From: Natrarchaeobius halalkaliphilus
Lineage (GTDB): Archaea > Halobacteriota > Halobacteria > Halobacteriales > Natrialbaceae
Assembly (NCBI RefSeq): GCF_003841485.1
Contig: NZ_REFY01000002.1
Span: forward strand, 372,001 to 436,000
DNA: 64,000 nt
Direction of reading: 5' to 3'
Position numbers and translations under genes: made by a program. Below are positions 50,076-59,499 of this stretch, one piece after another. The notes below the pieces were generated by a model, which made no database searches, was not told the DNA's origin, and worked only from the letters and a program-made list of their open reading frames with translations. How positions within the stretch are numbered: the first letter of the stretch is position 1; every line of letters begins with the position of its first letter.

Positions 50076-50579
50076 ATGACGCTCTCGGAGGAGGCCAGAG
50101 AACGGCTGGCCGACGTGGTGGAGCTACAGCCGACGAAAAACGCCGAGCTCCAGGACCGGTGGGGAATGGAAAGCGGCAGCGAAGTACACCAGTATCTGGA
50201 GGGGGAACTTGGTGACTACTACTTCCGCGACGATAACAGCCTGATCCGTGCAACGTCGGAAGCGGCCGATCTCGTCGACGTCGAGCCGGGAATCGAGACC
50301 GGGCCGGACGAAGAGGGACCACCGTCGCGGATCCGCGTTCCCGAACTCCAGTCCCGAATCGTCGCGGTCCTCGCTGCACCCGACGAAGAGTCAGAAAGCG
50401 TAGTTTCGGTGTTGCACAAGCTCAGGGACGAATTCGACGTCGACCCGGACACCGAGGACGTCCGGTCGGGTCTCCAGAGTCTCCGACGAAAGGACGTCGT
50501 CGAAGTCGAGTATCGAACCGTCCCGACGTTCCGGCTAACGGTTTCGAGGGACGATCTCGAGGTCGGCGTCTCGGATTGA
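50076..50579 (+). CDS. DUF5797 family protein
   Basis: 167 aa. Begins MTLSEEARERLADVVELQPT, then a winged-helix-like N-terminal part (NAELQDRWGMESGSEVHQYL) and DYYFRDDNSLIRATSEAADL. A second helical/winged region follows (VVSVLHKLRDEFDVDPDTED). Haloarchaeal family of unknown function with a DNA-binding look. The ATG at 50076 is the family start; longer in-frame starts overlap the MFS stop. Convergent with the DUF5787 gene. Confidence 0.75.
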   Translation: MTLSEEARERLADVVELQPTKNAELQDRWGMESGSEVHQYLEGELGDYYFRDDNSLIRATSEAADLVDVEPGIETGPDEEGPPSRIRVPELQSRIVAVLAAPDEESESVVSVLHKLRDEFDVDPDTEDVRSGLQSLRRKDVVEVEYRTVPTFRLTVSRDDLEVGVSD

Positions 50580-50617
50580 AAGGGAGAGACCCGCACTCGA
50601 GCGAACGCCGCGGACCG

Positions 50618-51661
50618 TCAGAGTCCCGGTCGTCGCCGCTCGCGCCGGTCCGCGAGTAACCGTCGACAGCGCGCTCCGGGTCCGCCGTCGATCGGCCAGC
50701 CCCGCATTCGCCAGGCGGGTGGTTCGGGTTCGAACTCGGGACACGAACCGGAACACGCCGTCGCAGTCTGGCACTCGTCGATCGCATCGCAGTACGGAAC
50801 CAGTTGATTCCCGGCGTGTGAACGTAACCCGAAAAACCGACAGTCGGGACGCATGGTGTCGACGAACGAACGCCAGCCGCGTTCGTAAGCCCGTTCGGCT
50901 ATTTCCAGCCGAATTTCGGCTTTTTCGTCCGCACTGATGGAATCGAATCTGGCAGCCGAACCGTCGTGATCGCCGCCGCTCGGCCGCTCGAGGATTCGCG
51001 TTCCGGGGTCGGATACCGCGAGCGAGCGAGGATACCACTCGACGTCGGCGGAAAGCGTCTCCGTATCGAGTACGATCACGCCGACTTCCGTGGGGAGTCC
51101 CTCGAGGAGAACGGGTTCGACGGGCGCTCCGGTTTGCTCGGTGGCGACCCAGGTTTCATCGGACAGCGCCATCGCAACGTCGTACTCGAGTTGTGCCTCG
51201 AGCGAACGGGCAGCGCTCGCGTCGAGGTCGGGTTTGTTCTCGATCGCAACGATCCGATCGACCCAGTCGGGATAGGACCACTTCCGTCGGATCTGAATCC
51301 GGTTTCCAGCGCGTCGTGCGTCGACGATACCGCGGTCGTCGGCCCGATGGATCGCCTCGCGAACGTACCGCCACGGGTAGCCGGGGTGCGGTACCGCGTC
51401 GCGGTAGTACGCCCATTCCGTCGGCGCGTTTTTGACGACGTGGAGGAGGTCACCGTCGAGACGCTTCGGGCCGAAGTTCGCGCGTTCACGGAGACCAACG
51501 GGATCGCACTCGAGGACCAGCGTGTCCCACCGGCGGTGTTTCGTCCCGAGCTGGCGAGCGACCAGGGTGGAACGGTCGTCGTCGGAATCGGGTGGCCACT
51601 CGCGTTCCGCCCACCGACAGGTTCGGAGTTCGAAGTTGAACTCGGCGCTGTACCGGCTCAC
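50618..51661 (-). CDS. DUF5787 family protein
   Basis: 347 aa. Starts SRYSAEFNFELRTCRWAERE; middle contains WSYPDWVDRIVAIENKPDLD and LEAQLEYDVAMALSDETWVA, which look like a PD-(D/E)xK-type nuclease core (E-N-K and upstream acids), an inference only. Conserved Cys cluster near the C-terminus (CDAIDECQTATACSGSCPEF) could bind metal or Fe-S. Family restricted to haloarchaea, function unknown. Overlaps the DUF4013 gene by 4 bp, so co-translated. Confidence 0.75.
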   Translation of the reverse strand: MSRYSAEFNFELRTCRWAEREWPPDSDDDRSTLVARQLGTKHRRWDTLVLECDPVGLRERANFGPKRLDGDLLHVVKNAPTEWAYYRDAVPHPGYPWRYVREAIHRADDRGIVDARRAGNRIQIRRKWSYPDWVDRIVAIENKPDLDASAARSLEAQLEYDVAMALSDETWVATEQTGAPVEPVLLEGLPTEVGVIVLDTETLSADVEWYPRSLAVSDPGTRILERPSGGDHDGSAARFDSISADEKAEIRLEIAERAYERGWRSFVDTMRPDCRFFGLRSHAGNQLVPYCDAIDECQTATACSGSCPEFEPEPPAWRMRGWPIDGGPGARCRRLLADRRERRRPGL

Positions 51662-52413
51662 ACCCGCCCCCTCGAGCGGGTAACGGAAACGTTACTCGGT
51701 TCGTCGGCGCTCCGTGAGCGAGCGACCGCGACCGCGATCAGCCGACTGCTCACGAGCGCTGCGACGAACGGAACCGCCGGCAGAACGACGATTCCGACGA
51801 TCGAAACGAGACAGAGGACGGCGACGATGGGAACGACCAGCGGAACCAGCTGTAGGGCTGCCATTCCGAGCGCGTACTCGCTGGTGGTGGCGATACGCAC
51901 GAGCGGTTTTCGCTCGAACGCGGCGCGAAGCGACCCAGTTTCGGCGTACCGTGCCAGCGCCGCCGGGAGGTGATAGTAGACGACGAGCGTGAAAGCGACG
52001 AACGCGAGTGCCAAAAGCGCCGCGACGAGCGCCGCGACGACGCTCGTTCCCCAGACGAGCGTGTCGTGATCCGCGACGACCGGTGCGAGTCCGAGGAGAC
52101 CGTAGTACCCGAGCGCACCGACCACCAGACCGAGCATCGTCCCAAGCGCGAGCGGACCGACGAGATAGACGAGGAGGATCACCGATGCTGCGGTTCCAGT
52201 GACTGCGAGGGGACGCCACGTTCCCGGAGCGATTTCCGGTGGATCGTCGGAACCCGCAAGCGTCGTCTCCGCGACGCGAACGCAGTAGCCGATCAAAACG
52301 AGTGCGGGAATCACGAGCACGGAACCGAAAACGAGCGCACCGCCGACGACCGTCCGCTCGAGAGCGCGTCCACGACGCGGATAGGAACCCAGGTCGGAGA
52401 GCACCGAATCCAT
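51658..52413 (-). CDS. DUF4013-type membrane protein
   Basis: 251 aa with about five or six membrane segments (around 24-46, 71-105, 118-150, 186-226). The RLIAVAVARSRS C-terminus is cytoplasmic. DUF4013-like proteins are common in haloarchaea with unknown function. Start ATG 52413. Coupled by 4 bp to the DUF5787 gene downstream. Divergent from the RDD gene. Confidence 0.65.
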   Translation of the reverse strand: MDSVLSDLGSYPRRGRALERTVVGGALVFGSVLVIPALVLIGYCVRVAETTLAGSDDPPEIAPGTWRPLAVTGTAASVILLVYLVGPLALGTMLGLVVGALGYYGLLGLAPVVADHDTLVWGTSVVAALVAALLALAFVAFTLVVYYHLPAALARYAETGSLRAAFERKPLVRIATTSEYALGMAALQLVPLVVPIVAVLCLVSIVGIVVLPAVPFVAALVSSRLIAVAVARSRSADEPSNVSVTRSRGRV

Positions 52414-52544
52414 CTCGAGAGAACGGTCTCACACCTGATGGTTAAACGCTTCGTGGTGATGTCGAACCTGTCTTTTAGGTTGTGTCGAATCTGTCTTCCT
52501 GTTGATACCAAGATTTATCTCGATCGAATGAAATTCAGCCTACC

Positions 52545-52973
52545 ATGGAGAAACACCCTGCTCCGCAGATGGGAACGAACGGGGATGTCATCGGGAAGCG
52601 ATTTCTCGCGTTCATCCTCGACAGCATCATCATGGGTCTCATCGCGGGAGTCCTCATCGGAATCGGATTCGTACTGGGAGACATCGGCGTGATGCTGATG
52701 TCGCTCGTCGCGTTCGCGGTTTCGATCGTCTACGTCTTCTTGCTCGAGGGTATGTACGGGTACACACCCGGAAAGCACCTTCTGGGACTGGTGGTCGTCA
52801 AGACCGACGGTTCTGACTGTACGATCGGCGCGTCGGTCCTGCGAAACCTGTTGATAATCGTCGACAGTCTTCCGACCGCATATCTCGTCGGTATCATCCT
52901 GATTCTCGTCACTGACGAGAACAAGCGTGTCGGTGACTTCGTCGCGGACACCGTCGTCGTCAACCAACGCTAA
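52545..52973 (+). CDS. RDD family membrane protein
   Basis: 142 aa. The RDD signature Arg and Asp residues are recognisable in GKRFLAFILDSIIMGLIAGV (first helix, about 18-37) and YTPGKHLLGLVVVKTDG (about 74-90). Three membrane helices in all. Ends with TDENKRVGDFVADTVVV, the typical RDD C-terminal motif. Function in membrane transport or stress is not established. Convergent with the NUDIX gene. Confidence 0.85.
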   Translation: MEKHPAPQMGTNGDVIGKRFLAFILDSIIMGLIAGVLIGIGFVLGDIGVMLMSLVAFAVSIVYVFLLEGMYGYTPGKHLLGLVVVKTDGSDCTIGASVLRNLLIIVDSLPTAYLVGIILILVTDENKRVGDFVADTVVVNQR

Positions 52974-52989
52974 CGGAACGGCCGTCGCG

Positions 52990-53424
52990 TTATTCTTCGT
53001 CCTCCTCGCGATCGTCGAGGAACGCGTGTGCCTGCTCCAAGATTTCTCGAGGGCCGTCCTGTGTGACGGTGTTCACTGCCTGTTCGTAATCGCGCCACTG
53101 CAGGTCGCGATGTTCGTGAGAGAGCTCCGCGCTCGCCTCGAAAGACTTCGCGATGAAGAGATGAACGGTCTTGTGGATGGTCGTTCCGTTCGCCTCGAAC
53201 ACGTAGTTGTAATCCTCACGAAAGCCATCGAGGAGCCGAAACTCGTCGATGCCCGCCTCTTCTTTTATCTCGCGGATAGCCGTCTGCTGTAGTTCTTCGT
53301 CTCCTTCGACGCCGCCCTTGGGGAACTCCCAGTCGCCCGGGCGACTCTTGAGTAGAAGATACTCGCGCCGGCCCCGCGTGTCGCGAAAGAGGATCGCGCC
53401 TGCGCTCGTAGCTTCAACTGCCAT
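52990..53424 (-). CDS. NUDIX hydrolase (diadenosine tetraphosphatase-like)
   Basis: 144 aa. Complete NUDIX box GGVEGDEELQQTAIREIKEE AGI (about 37-59) with the metal-binding REIKEE. RPGDWEFPKGG before it is typical of Ap4A hydrolases. Start MAVEATSAGAILF at 53424; the in-frame ATG at 53433 adds three residues. The tail is Glu/Asp-rich. Single-gene unit. Confidence 0.85.
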   Translation of the reverse strand: MAVEATSAGAILFRDTRGRREYLLLKSRPGDWEFPKGGVEGDEELQQTAIREIKEEAGIDEFRLLDGFREDYNYVFEANGTTIHKTVHLFIAKSFEASAELSHEHRDLQWRDYEQAVNTVTQDGPREILEQAHAFLDDREEDEE

Positions 53425-53608
53425 TAACAGCACTAATAGTTACGACGTTAAGTGAATATCGGACTGTTCGTCGTCCGTATACTGCATTCTATCTTGACAG
53501 TCACAAATTTAGGTCCGCTCCCCGTGAAACACCCGGTACCAGGGAGAGGCGGCGTCCGATCTCAGCAACTTTTTACGCGCCGGGCGTGGACGGTTGGATA
53601 CCATAGCT

Positions 53609-53944
53609 ATGACGTTCGTCACACGCCTCACACTCCAGAGCGGGGACAGAGCCGCACTCGACGGTATCGTCGACGACATCAAATCGACCGCAGAGCGAAA
53701 GGGCGCTGCGCTGAAAGGGCCACACTCACGCCCGCCCCGGAAGTACTCCGTCCCCCAGCACTGTCGGCTCCACGCCGACGACGACCGGCGATTTTCCTCC
53801 TGGACCTACACCGTTTTTACCAGAGAACTCGAGATTCACGGCCACGACAATCTCGCACGGAACATTGCCTCACAGAACTTTCCCGATTCGGTTCATATCG
53901 AGGCAAAGGTCGAGCAGATTCACAGTGCGGGCCGCGAGAACTGA
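53609..53944 (+). CDS. uS10/mL48-family ribosomal protein paralogue
   Basis: 111 aa. S10-like fold: MTFVTRLTLQSGDRAALDGI, ERKGAALKGPHSRPP (the loop) and TYTVFTRELEIHGHDNLARN. Haloarchaea carry such a second S10-type protein besides rpsJ of the EF-1alpha operon. A role in ribosomes is not shown. Start at 53609; the in-frame ATG at 53594 is less likely. Followed 76 bp later by the M20 amidohydrolase. Confidence 0.75.
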   Translation: MTFVTRLTLQSGDRAALDGIVDDIKSTAERKGAALKGPHSRPPRKYSVPQHCRLHADDDRRFSSWTYTVFTRELEIHGHDNLARNIASQNFPDSVHIEAKVEQIHSAGREN

Positions 53945-54020
53945 TCGATTGTAAGAGGCGGGACGATCGACGCGGCCGCCGACGGCATTACGTACCGAGA
54001 GCACGCATCGTCGCACGAAT

Positions 54021-55295
54021 ATGACCACCGACGACCTCATCGCTCTTCGGCGGGACCTCCACCGGCGACCGGAGCCCGCGTGGCGTGAATTCTATACGAC
54101 GGCCCGTATCGTCGACGAACTCGAGTCGCGTTTCGACCTCGACGGACTCCACGTCGGCGCGGACGCGATCGCTGACGAACAGCGGATGGCAGTTCCGGAC
54201 GATGCGGAACTCGACCGATGGTATGTACAGGCTCGCGACGCCGGGATCGACGAGGCGATTCTCGAGCAACTCGAGGGAGGGTACACGGGAGCCGTTGCCG
54301 TTCTCGAGTGCGGGCCGGGTCCGACCGTCGGACTTCGAGTCGACATCGACGGGTTGCCACGCGAGGAATCGAACGATCCGGATCACCACCCGGCGGCCGC
54401 GGGCTTTCGCTCAGAACACGAGGGCGCGATGCACGCCTGCGGCCACGACGCCCACGCGACGATCGGTATCGGTGTCATAGAGCGAATCGCTAACAGTGAC
54501 TTCTCGGGAACGCTGAAGGTGTTCTTTCAGCCGGCCGAAGAGATCATCGGCGGCGGGAAGTCGATGGCGAAAAGCGAGCACATCCGGGACGTCGACTCGC
54601 TGCTTGCGGTTCACATCGGTCTCGACCATCCGACCGGGGAGATCGTCGCGGGCATCGACGGCTTTCTCGCGGTCTGTCACCTCGAGGCGACCTTTACGGG
54701 CGAGCCCGCACACGCGGGTGGCCACCCCGAACAGGGGAGAAACGCCGTCCAGGCCATGGCGACCGCAGTGCAGAATCTCTACGGAATTCCGCGTCACAAC
54801 GACGGAAAAACGCGGATCAACGCGGGCGTCGTCGAGGGCGGGAGCGCGGCGAACATCATCCCCGAGGAGTCACGGATCGTGGCCGAGGTTCGCGGAGAGA
54901 CGACCGAGCTACTGGAGTACGTACGAGCGAACGCCCGCCGCGTCCTCCGAAGTGCAGCCGAAATGCACGACTGCGATCTCGAGATCGACGTCGGTGCGGA
55001 GGCACCGAGCGCGACGAGCGATGGGGAACTGGTCTCGATCGTCGAAACCGTCGCGACCGAGACGCCGGGCGTCAAGACGGTCCTCGAGCGTGATCAGCTC
55101 GGCGGCAGCGAAGATGCGACGTTCCTGATGCGCGAAGTCCAGCGAAACGGTGGCACGGCCTGTTACGTCGGCGTCGGAACCGATCATCCCGGCGGTCATC
55201 ACACGTCGACGTTCGACGTGGACGAGCCGAGCATCGGCCACGCGGTCGACGTTCTCTCGGGGACGATCGAACGACTCGCTCGAGAGCACCCCTGA
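54021..55295 (+). CDS. M20-family amidohydrolase
   Basis: 424 aa. Metal site HACGHDAHATIG (about 137-148) and the catalytic Glu in QPAEEIIGGG. EPAHAGGHPEQGRNAVQAMA lies at the start of the dimerisation domain; the final ligand is in DHPGGHHTSTFDVDEPS. Closest in style to N-acyl-amino acid or aminobenzoyl-glutamate hydrolases (M20D). An insertion around residues 45-95 is longer than usual. Substrate unknown. Confidence 0.88.
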   Translation: MTTDDLIALRRDLHRRPEPAWREFYTTARIVDELESRFDLDGLHVGADAIADEQRMAVPDDAELDRWYVQARDAGIDEAILEQLEGGYTGAVAVLECGPGPTVGLRVDIDGLPREESNDPDHHPAAAGFRSEHEGAMHACGHDAHATIGIGVIERIANSDFSGTLKVFFQPAEEIIGGGKSMAKSEHIRDVDSLLAVHIGLDHPTGEIVAGIDGFLAVCHLEATFTGEPAHAGGHPEQGRNAVQAMATAVQNLYGIPRHNDGKTRINAGVVEGGSAANIIPEESRIVAEVRGETTELLEYVRANARRVLRSAAEMHDCDLEIDVGAEAPSATSDGELVSIVETVATETPGVKTVLERDQLGGSEDATFLMREVQRNGGTACYVGVGTDHPGGHHTSTFDVDEPSIGHAVDVLSGTIERLAREHP

Positions 55296-55479
55296 AGACC
55301 GTCACACTATCGGAGTCAGGAACGACGGGAGTGTCCGAACGCGGCGCTTCGGGGACTTTCGTCTCGCGCGACCACTCGGATACCTATTTCCCACTCGAGA
55401 TGAATCGTTCGAACGAGATGTGTTCCCCGACACTTCCCTCCACCACAGGCGATCGACTGCGACTCGAGGTGGGTTCACC

Positions 55480-57150
55480 GTGACGTCGGTTCGCACCCGC
55501 GTCGGTCTCCTCGTCCGTACGGTCGTCGCCGCCGGCTGCTGTCTCGCCCTCTCGAGTGCCGTTGCCGGCGCAGCCCTCCTGCTCGTCGCCGCCCCCGTCT
55601 ACGCGGCGATTCGCTACGGTGTGGCTGCGCTTTCGTCACCGACGGCGCCGTTCCACTCCGGTCTGGTCGACGAACCGCTCGCAGCGGCGGTCGTGATCGC
55701 GGTCGTGATCGTCTGTCTGACCGCCGTCGAGCTGTCGTTGCGAACCGTTCGCACCGCCCGCGAGCGCGGCTCACCGGCGGGTGCGCTCGCACAGGGAACC
55801 GTCGAACTCGCCTCGTACGTGCTGTTACTCTCGTCGCTGTTGATCGCCCTGGCTGCCTTGCCGTTCCTGCGTGCGGCACTACCGGAGCCGGCGTTCGCAC
55901 TCCTGATCTTAGTCGGTCTCTTCTACCTGTTGACGGTCGGCTACGCCTGGGCCGCCCACGAGTGGCTTCGCTCGAAAGACGGCGTGGACGACGAGCGAAC
56001 GACAGGGGGCAACTGGCTCGTTCTCGTCGTCTTCGCCGTCGGCTACCTTAGCGTGGCGTTTTGGTCCGGGTTCGCCCTGCTCGTCGTCGTGGCGCTCGGC
56101 TGGCTCGTCCTCGGCTCGGTTCTGGCACCCGACCACGTCGATCGGGTTCGAGACGCCGTCGAACGCCGAGCCGCAGAAAGCGCCGAGGAGACGCCCGTCG
56201 ACCCCGACGAGGTCTACGGCGTTACGGACGGCGTCGACCGAATTCGCGCCCGACTCGACCGGGGTAGCGGCCCGCGAACGACGATCATCGCGACGAGCGG
56301 CGTACTCGCCGTGGTGGGCGCAAGCTACTGGGCGGCGACCCGCATCCCGACCGAGTCGCTCGCCGCCTCGCTGGCCGCCGCGACCGCCGTCACACTCGTC
56401 GGCGTCCACGCCGGCGGCGCGATCCGCGCGGAGTTCGGCGGCGACACCGCCGTTCTCCGGGATCTCGAGGATCGATTCGACCTCGAGACGCTCGCGACCG
56501 ATGCCGACCCGACTCGTGCGTCCCTGGAGTCGATCGTGACCCGACTCGCCGGTCAGGCCGATCTGCCGACCCCCGAGATTCGGATCCTCGATCGCGAACC
56601 GGCGATAGCGCTGACGGTGGGCTACCGGCCGGCCGCGTCGACGCTCGTCCTCTCACGAGGATTGATCGAGACGCTCGAAGCGCGCGAACTCGAGGCAGTC
56701 GTCGCCCACGAACTCGCCCACCTCAAAAACCGAGACGCCGCGGTGCTCACCGCGTTGTCGGCACCCGGTGCCGTCGCACAGCTCTCTCGAAGCCGGTACG
56801 GCTACAATCCCGTCGTCGAACCGCTCGCGACGGTGGTCCAGATTGCGAGTCGCTGGTACGTCGCCTTCGTCTCCCGCGGACGAGAGTACGCAGCCGACGA
56901 CGGCGCGGCCGCGATCACCGGCGATCCGGCCGCCCTGGCCAGTGCGCTCGAGAGGCTCGACGACGACCTCGAGCGTCGTCCGACGACGGACCTCCGCGAG
57001 CGGGACACGGCCTCCGCCTTCGCCATCGTCCCGTCGCCGTGGGACGAACACCGATTTTTCGACCGCACCCGCTGGTTCGTCGCCCGCAAACTCTTCGGAA
57101 CGCACCCGCCGACCGAAACGCGCATCGAACGGCTGCGCGCTCGAGTGTAA
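55480..57150 (+). CDS. Large M48-family membrane metalloprotease
   Basis: 556 aa from GTG 55480. The first 310 residues contain about eight membrane helices, an unusually long membrane part for M48. The peptidase domain has VVAHELAHLKNRDA (about 409-422) as zinc site and REYAADDGAAAI for the third ligand. The ending LFGTHPPTETRIERL matches HtpX. Two M48 enzymes in this window (other at 42340) suggests different membrane substrates. Upstream 184 bp contain no gene. Confidence 0.85.
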   Translation: MTSVRTRVGLLVRTVVAAGCCLALSSAVAGAALLLVAAPVYAAIRYGVAALSSPTAPFHSGLVDEPLAAAVVIAVVIVCLTAVELSLRTVRTARERGSPAGALAQGTVELASYVLLLSSLLIALAALPFLRAALPEPAFALLILVGLFYLLTVGYAWAAHEWLRSKDGVDDERTTGGNWLVLVVFAVGYLSVAFWSGFALLVVVALGWLVLGSVLAPDHVDRVRDAVERRAAESAEETPVDPDEVYGVTDGVDRIRARLDRGSGPRTTIIATSGVLAVVGASYWAATRIPTESLAASLAAATAVTLVGVHAGGAIRAEFGGDTAVLRDLEDRFDLETLATDADPTRASLESIVTRLAGQADLPTPEIRILDREPAIALTVGYRPAASTLVLSRGLIETLEARELEAVVAHELAHLKNRDAAVLTALSAPGAVAQLSRSRYGYNPVVEPLATVVQIASRWYVAFVSRGREYAADDGAAAITGDPAALASALERLDDDLERRPTTDLRERDTASAFAIVPSPWDEHRFFDRTRWFVARKLFGTHPPTETRIERLRARV

Positions 57151-57345
57151 GATCCGGCCGAGAGCGGGACCGAGCGCCGCGAGGTTCCGCGACCCGGGGA
57201 AGGGCAGGAAGGGCAGGGGTTCAGCCGATACTCTCCGCGAGCGACCGTCGGGAGCGAGCGGGCCGACGACTGATGTGGAGGGACGCGAAGCGAACCGGAA
57301 CGAAAGAGGAGTGCTTTTGATCGACATTTTGCCGAGGGACGGCGG

Positions 57346-57371
57346 GAGCGAGGTGTACGAACACCTCGCTC
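57346..57371. terminator. Perfect 11-bp hairpin between convergent genes
   Basis: GAGCGAGGTGT (57346-57356), loop ACGA, ACACCTCGCTC (57361-57371). It lies between the convergent M48 and geranylgeranyl-reductase genes, 30 bp from the latter's stop. Position and symmetry suit a bidirectional terminator; no T tract. Confidence 0.4.
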
Positions 57372-57400
57372 GCGACAGACCGCAGCGCAAAAGGTCGGTT

Positions 57401-58807
57401 TTAGTACTTCGGATCGGCTCCCGTCGTCTCGTAGACGGCCTCCATCAGCTCGTCGCGGCGCGCCTGCCACGCCGCGAAGCCGTCTGGACTCGAGGGATAC
57501 GACTCGTAGTGCTCGAGCAGGTCGTCGGCCCGCCGTTTGGTCTGATAGAGGTTCCAGATCGTTCCCCAGTGGCCGCGGCTTTTGAGCAGCGCCTCGAGTT
57601 TGAGTTTCAACCCGATATCCGTACTTCCCGAGTAGAGCGCCTCGGCGAGCTTGTCGCCGGGCATCGCCGCGAGCAACCCCATCAAATCGTCCACGTCGAC
57701 CGCCGTCGAGAGGATGTTGTAGACGTCGAGTGCCGCATAGCGAGCGCCGAAGTGATCCATGACGCGCTCGTTGTACCGCCAGAAGACGTCCTCGTCGAAC
57801 GCGCCGGTCGCTACTCCCTCGATAGCCTGTTCGGCGGCGTACTGTCCGGCGTACGCCGCTCCGGCGATACCACCGCCCGTGGTTGGGTTGACGTGACCCG
57901 CGGCGTCGCCAACGGCCATGTAGCCCGGATGAACGGCGGAGTCGTAGGGCCGTCGCGTGGGAAGCGCAGCGCCGAGTTTGTCGTCGACCTCGGCACCCTC
58001 GAACTCGGGTCGGTTCTCGAGGTCGCGTTTCAAGTCGTCGACGAGTTTCATCGGCTCTTCGGTCATCTGAAAGCCCAGTCCGGCATTGATCTCCGTTTCA
58101 GTCCGCGGGAAATACCAGAGATAGCCCGCCGCGCGTTCGGTCGGCTTGAACACGAGAGCGTCGTGCCAGTCGACCGGCTCTTCGACGTGGACGATCTCGC
58201 GATAGGCCGAACAGAAGTGCGAGTAGTCGACGTTCGTATCGAACGTCGAACCGGAGAAATCGACGTGGTCCTGGAGGACCGAGAGCGACCCCGCGGCGTC
58301 GATGACGACGTCCGCTTCGTAGGTCAGCGGTTCCCCTTTTCGGATCGCCTCGACGCCGGTGACGCGGCCGTCGTCCGTCTGGGTGACGTCCTGGACGACC
58401 GTGTCGTAGTGAAGCTCCGCACCGGCGTCGATAGCACCCTCGATGATCCGACGACCGTACTCCCAGCGGTCGATGACCGCCAGTTCGCCCGGAACCGGAA
58501 TCTCCAGAACGGTGTCTTCCTGGGGGATCTCGAACCGACCGTGATCGACGCCGGTGTTGGTGAACGCGGATTCGATCTGCGATTTGGGGATCGAATCGGG
58601 AAAGGCGTTTGCACCTTTCAACGCGTCCCCACAGGCGATGTGACCCGCTTCTTCCTCGGATTTTCGCTCGAGGATAACGACGTCGTAGCCCTCGGATGCG
58701 ACAGTTGCGCCAGCGTAGCATCCGGCAGTTCCAGCACCGACGACGGCGACGTCAACCCCTCGAGTGCCGGATGACGTGGCTGTTCCCGACTGTTCCAGTG
58801 TACTCAT
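57401..58807 (-). CDS. Geranylgeranyl reductase-family flavoprotein
   Basis: Saturates isoprenoid chains of archaeal membrane lipids (digeranylgeranylglycerophospholipid reductase type). 468 aa. FAD site VAVVGAGTAGCYAGATVASE (about 20-39). CGDALKGANAF contains the family's Cys. GYLWYFPRTETEINAGLGF is the substrate-cavity motif, and VGDAAGHVNPTTGGGI the second FAD motif (about 310-325). ATG 58807 chosen over 58813. A 170-bp divergent region separates it from the ferredoxin, a plausible electron donor. Confidence 0.88.
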   Translation of the reverse strand: MSTLEQSGTATSSGTRGVDVAVVGAGTAGCYAGATVASEGYDVVILERKSEEEAGHIACGDALKGANAFPDSIPKSQIESAFTNTGVDHGRFEIPQEDTVLEIPVPGELAVIDRWEYGRRIIEGAIDAGAELHYDTVVQDVTQTDDGRVTGVEAIRKGEPLTYEADVVIDAAGSLSVLQDHVDFSGSTFDTNVDYSHFCSAYREIVHVEEPVDWHDALVFKPTERAAGYLWYFPRTETEINAGLGFQMTEEPMKLVDDLKRDLENRPEFEGAEVDDKLGAALPTRRPYDSAVHPGYMAVGDAAGHVNPTTGGGIAGAAYAGQYAAEQAIEGVATGAFDEDVFWRYNERVMDHFGARYAALDVYNILSTAVDVDDLMGLLAAMPGDKLAEALYSGSTDIGLKLKLEALLKSRGHWGTIWNLYQTKRRADDLLEHYESYPSSPDGFAAWQARRDELMEAVYETTGADPKY

Positions 58808-58983
58808 ACCCACAGTATCTCTACCCCGGTAAGAAAACGTTTTATGGTCGATTCGACCGTTCGCCTGAACCGACCGCGAGGCAATCCGTGATCAGCTACA
58901 CCACCCGACTCGTGACTTTCGTCCTATCGAGCAGGACAAAAGTGGAATAAAGAGTTTTAGTCGGGTCGTCCGTAGCGACATGC

Positions 58984-59316
58984 ATGACAGAGTACACGGT
59001 CGAGTTCGTCGGGACAGGTGAGACGATAACGTGTTCGGAAACCGAGACGGTCCTCAGTCGGTGTCTCGAGGAGGGCATCGCCCAGGAGTACTCCTGTCGG
59101 GTCGGGATGTGTCTGGCGTGCTCCGCCGAAATCCTCGAGGGTGAAGTCACCCAACCCGCCGCACGGGCGTTTACGGAGGACGAAGCGGAACACTACGCCC
59201 TGACCTGCATGGCCCGGCCGCAGTCGGATCTCAAACTCGAACGGGGAGTCTACCCGCCGAGCATCGAGGGCGACCTCGAGACGACGGGCGGGGAGACAGC
59301 GGCTGCCGACGACTGA
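58984..59316 (+). CDS. [2Fe-2S] ferredoxin
   Basis: 110 aa plant-type ferredoxin. Cluster Cys in SCRVGMCLACSAEI (C38, C43, C46) and HYALTCMARP (about C75). It lacks the long acidic insertion of the main halophilic ferredoxin, so it is a secondary, specialised carrier. The C-terminal 20 residues are a Gly/Ala/Asp tail. Adjacent to geranylgeranyl reductase, which needs reduced ferredoxin in some archaea. Its TGA opens element F. Confidence 0.9.
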   Translation: MTEYTVEFVGTGETITCSETETVLSRCLEEGIAQEYSCRVGMCLACSAEILEGEVTQPAARAFTEDEAEHYALTCMARPQSDLKLERGVYPPSIEGDLETTGGETAAADD

Positions 59317-59399
59317 TACGGTTTGCTGTGACTTTTTACCGGAGCGACCGCGAGCAGTCCTGCGGTCGCTCCGGTAACGACTTACAGTAGACCGTATGA
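59314..59399 (+). repeat. Stop-anchored palindromic element, copy F
   Basis: 86 bp from the ferredoxin TGA: TGATACGGTTTGCTGTGACT left, ACTTACAGTAGACCGTATGA right. The inner stem CCGGAGCGACCGC/GCGGTCGCTCCGG is perfect. Convergent with ftsZ. Differs from copy G at only two positions. Confidence 0.9.
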
Positions 59400-59499
59400 A
59401 ACCGGCGACAATCCGTGACGAAACGAGAGGGTTTTTCGACCACGTTAAGTTATCTCTGAAATGTTGAAAGTGAGAATCCACTGCTAAATAGATCGCCGC

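Noticed and set aside
57346-57371. Another copy of the stop-anchored element
   Set aside because: A simple perfect hairpin without the TGATACGG/CCGTATGA arms; unrelated.
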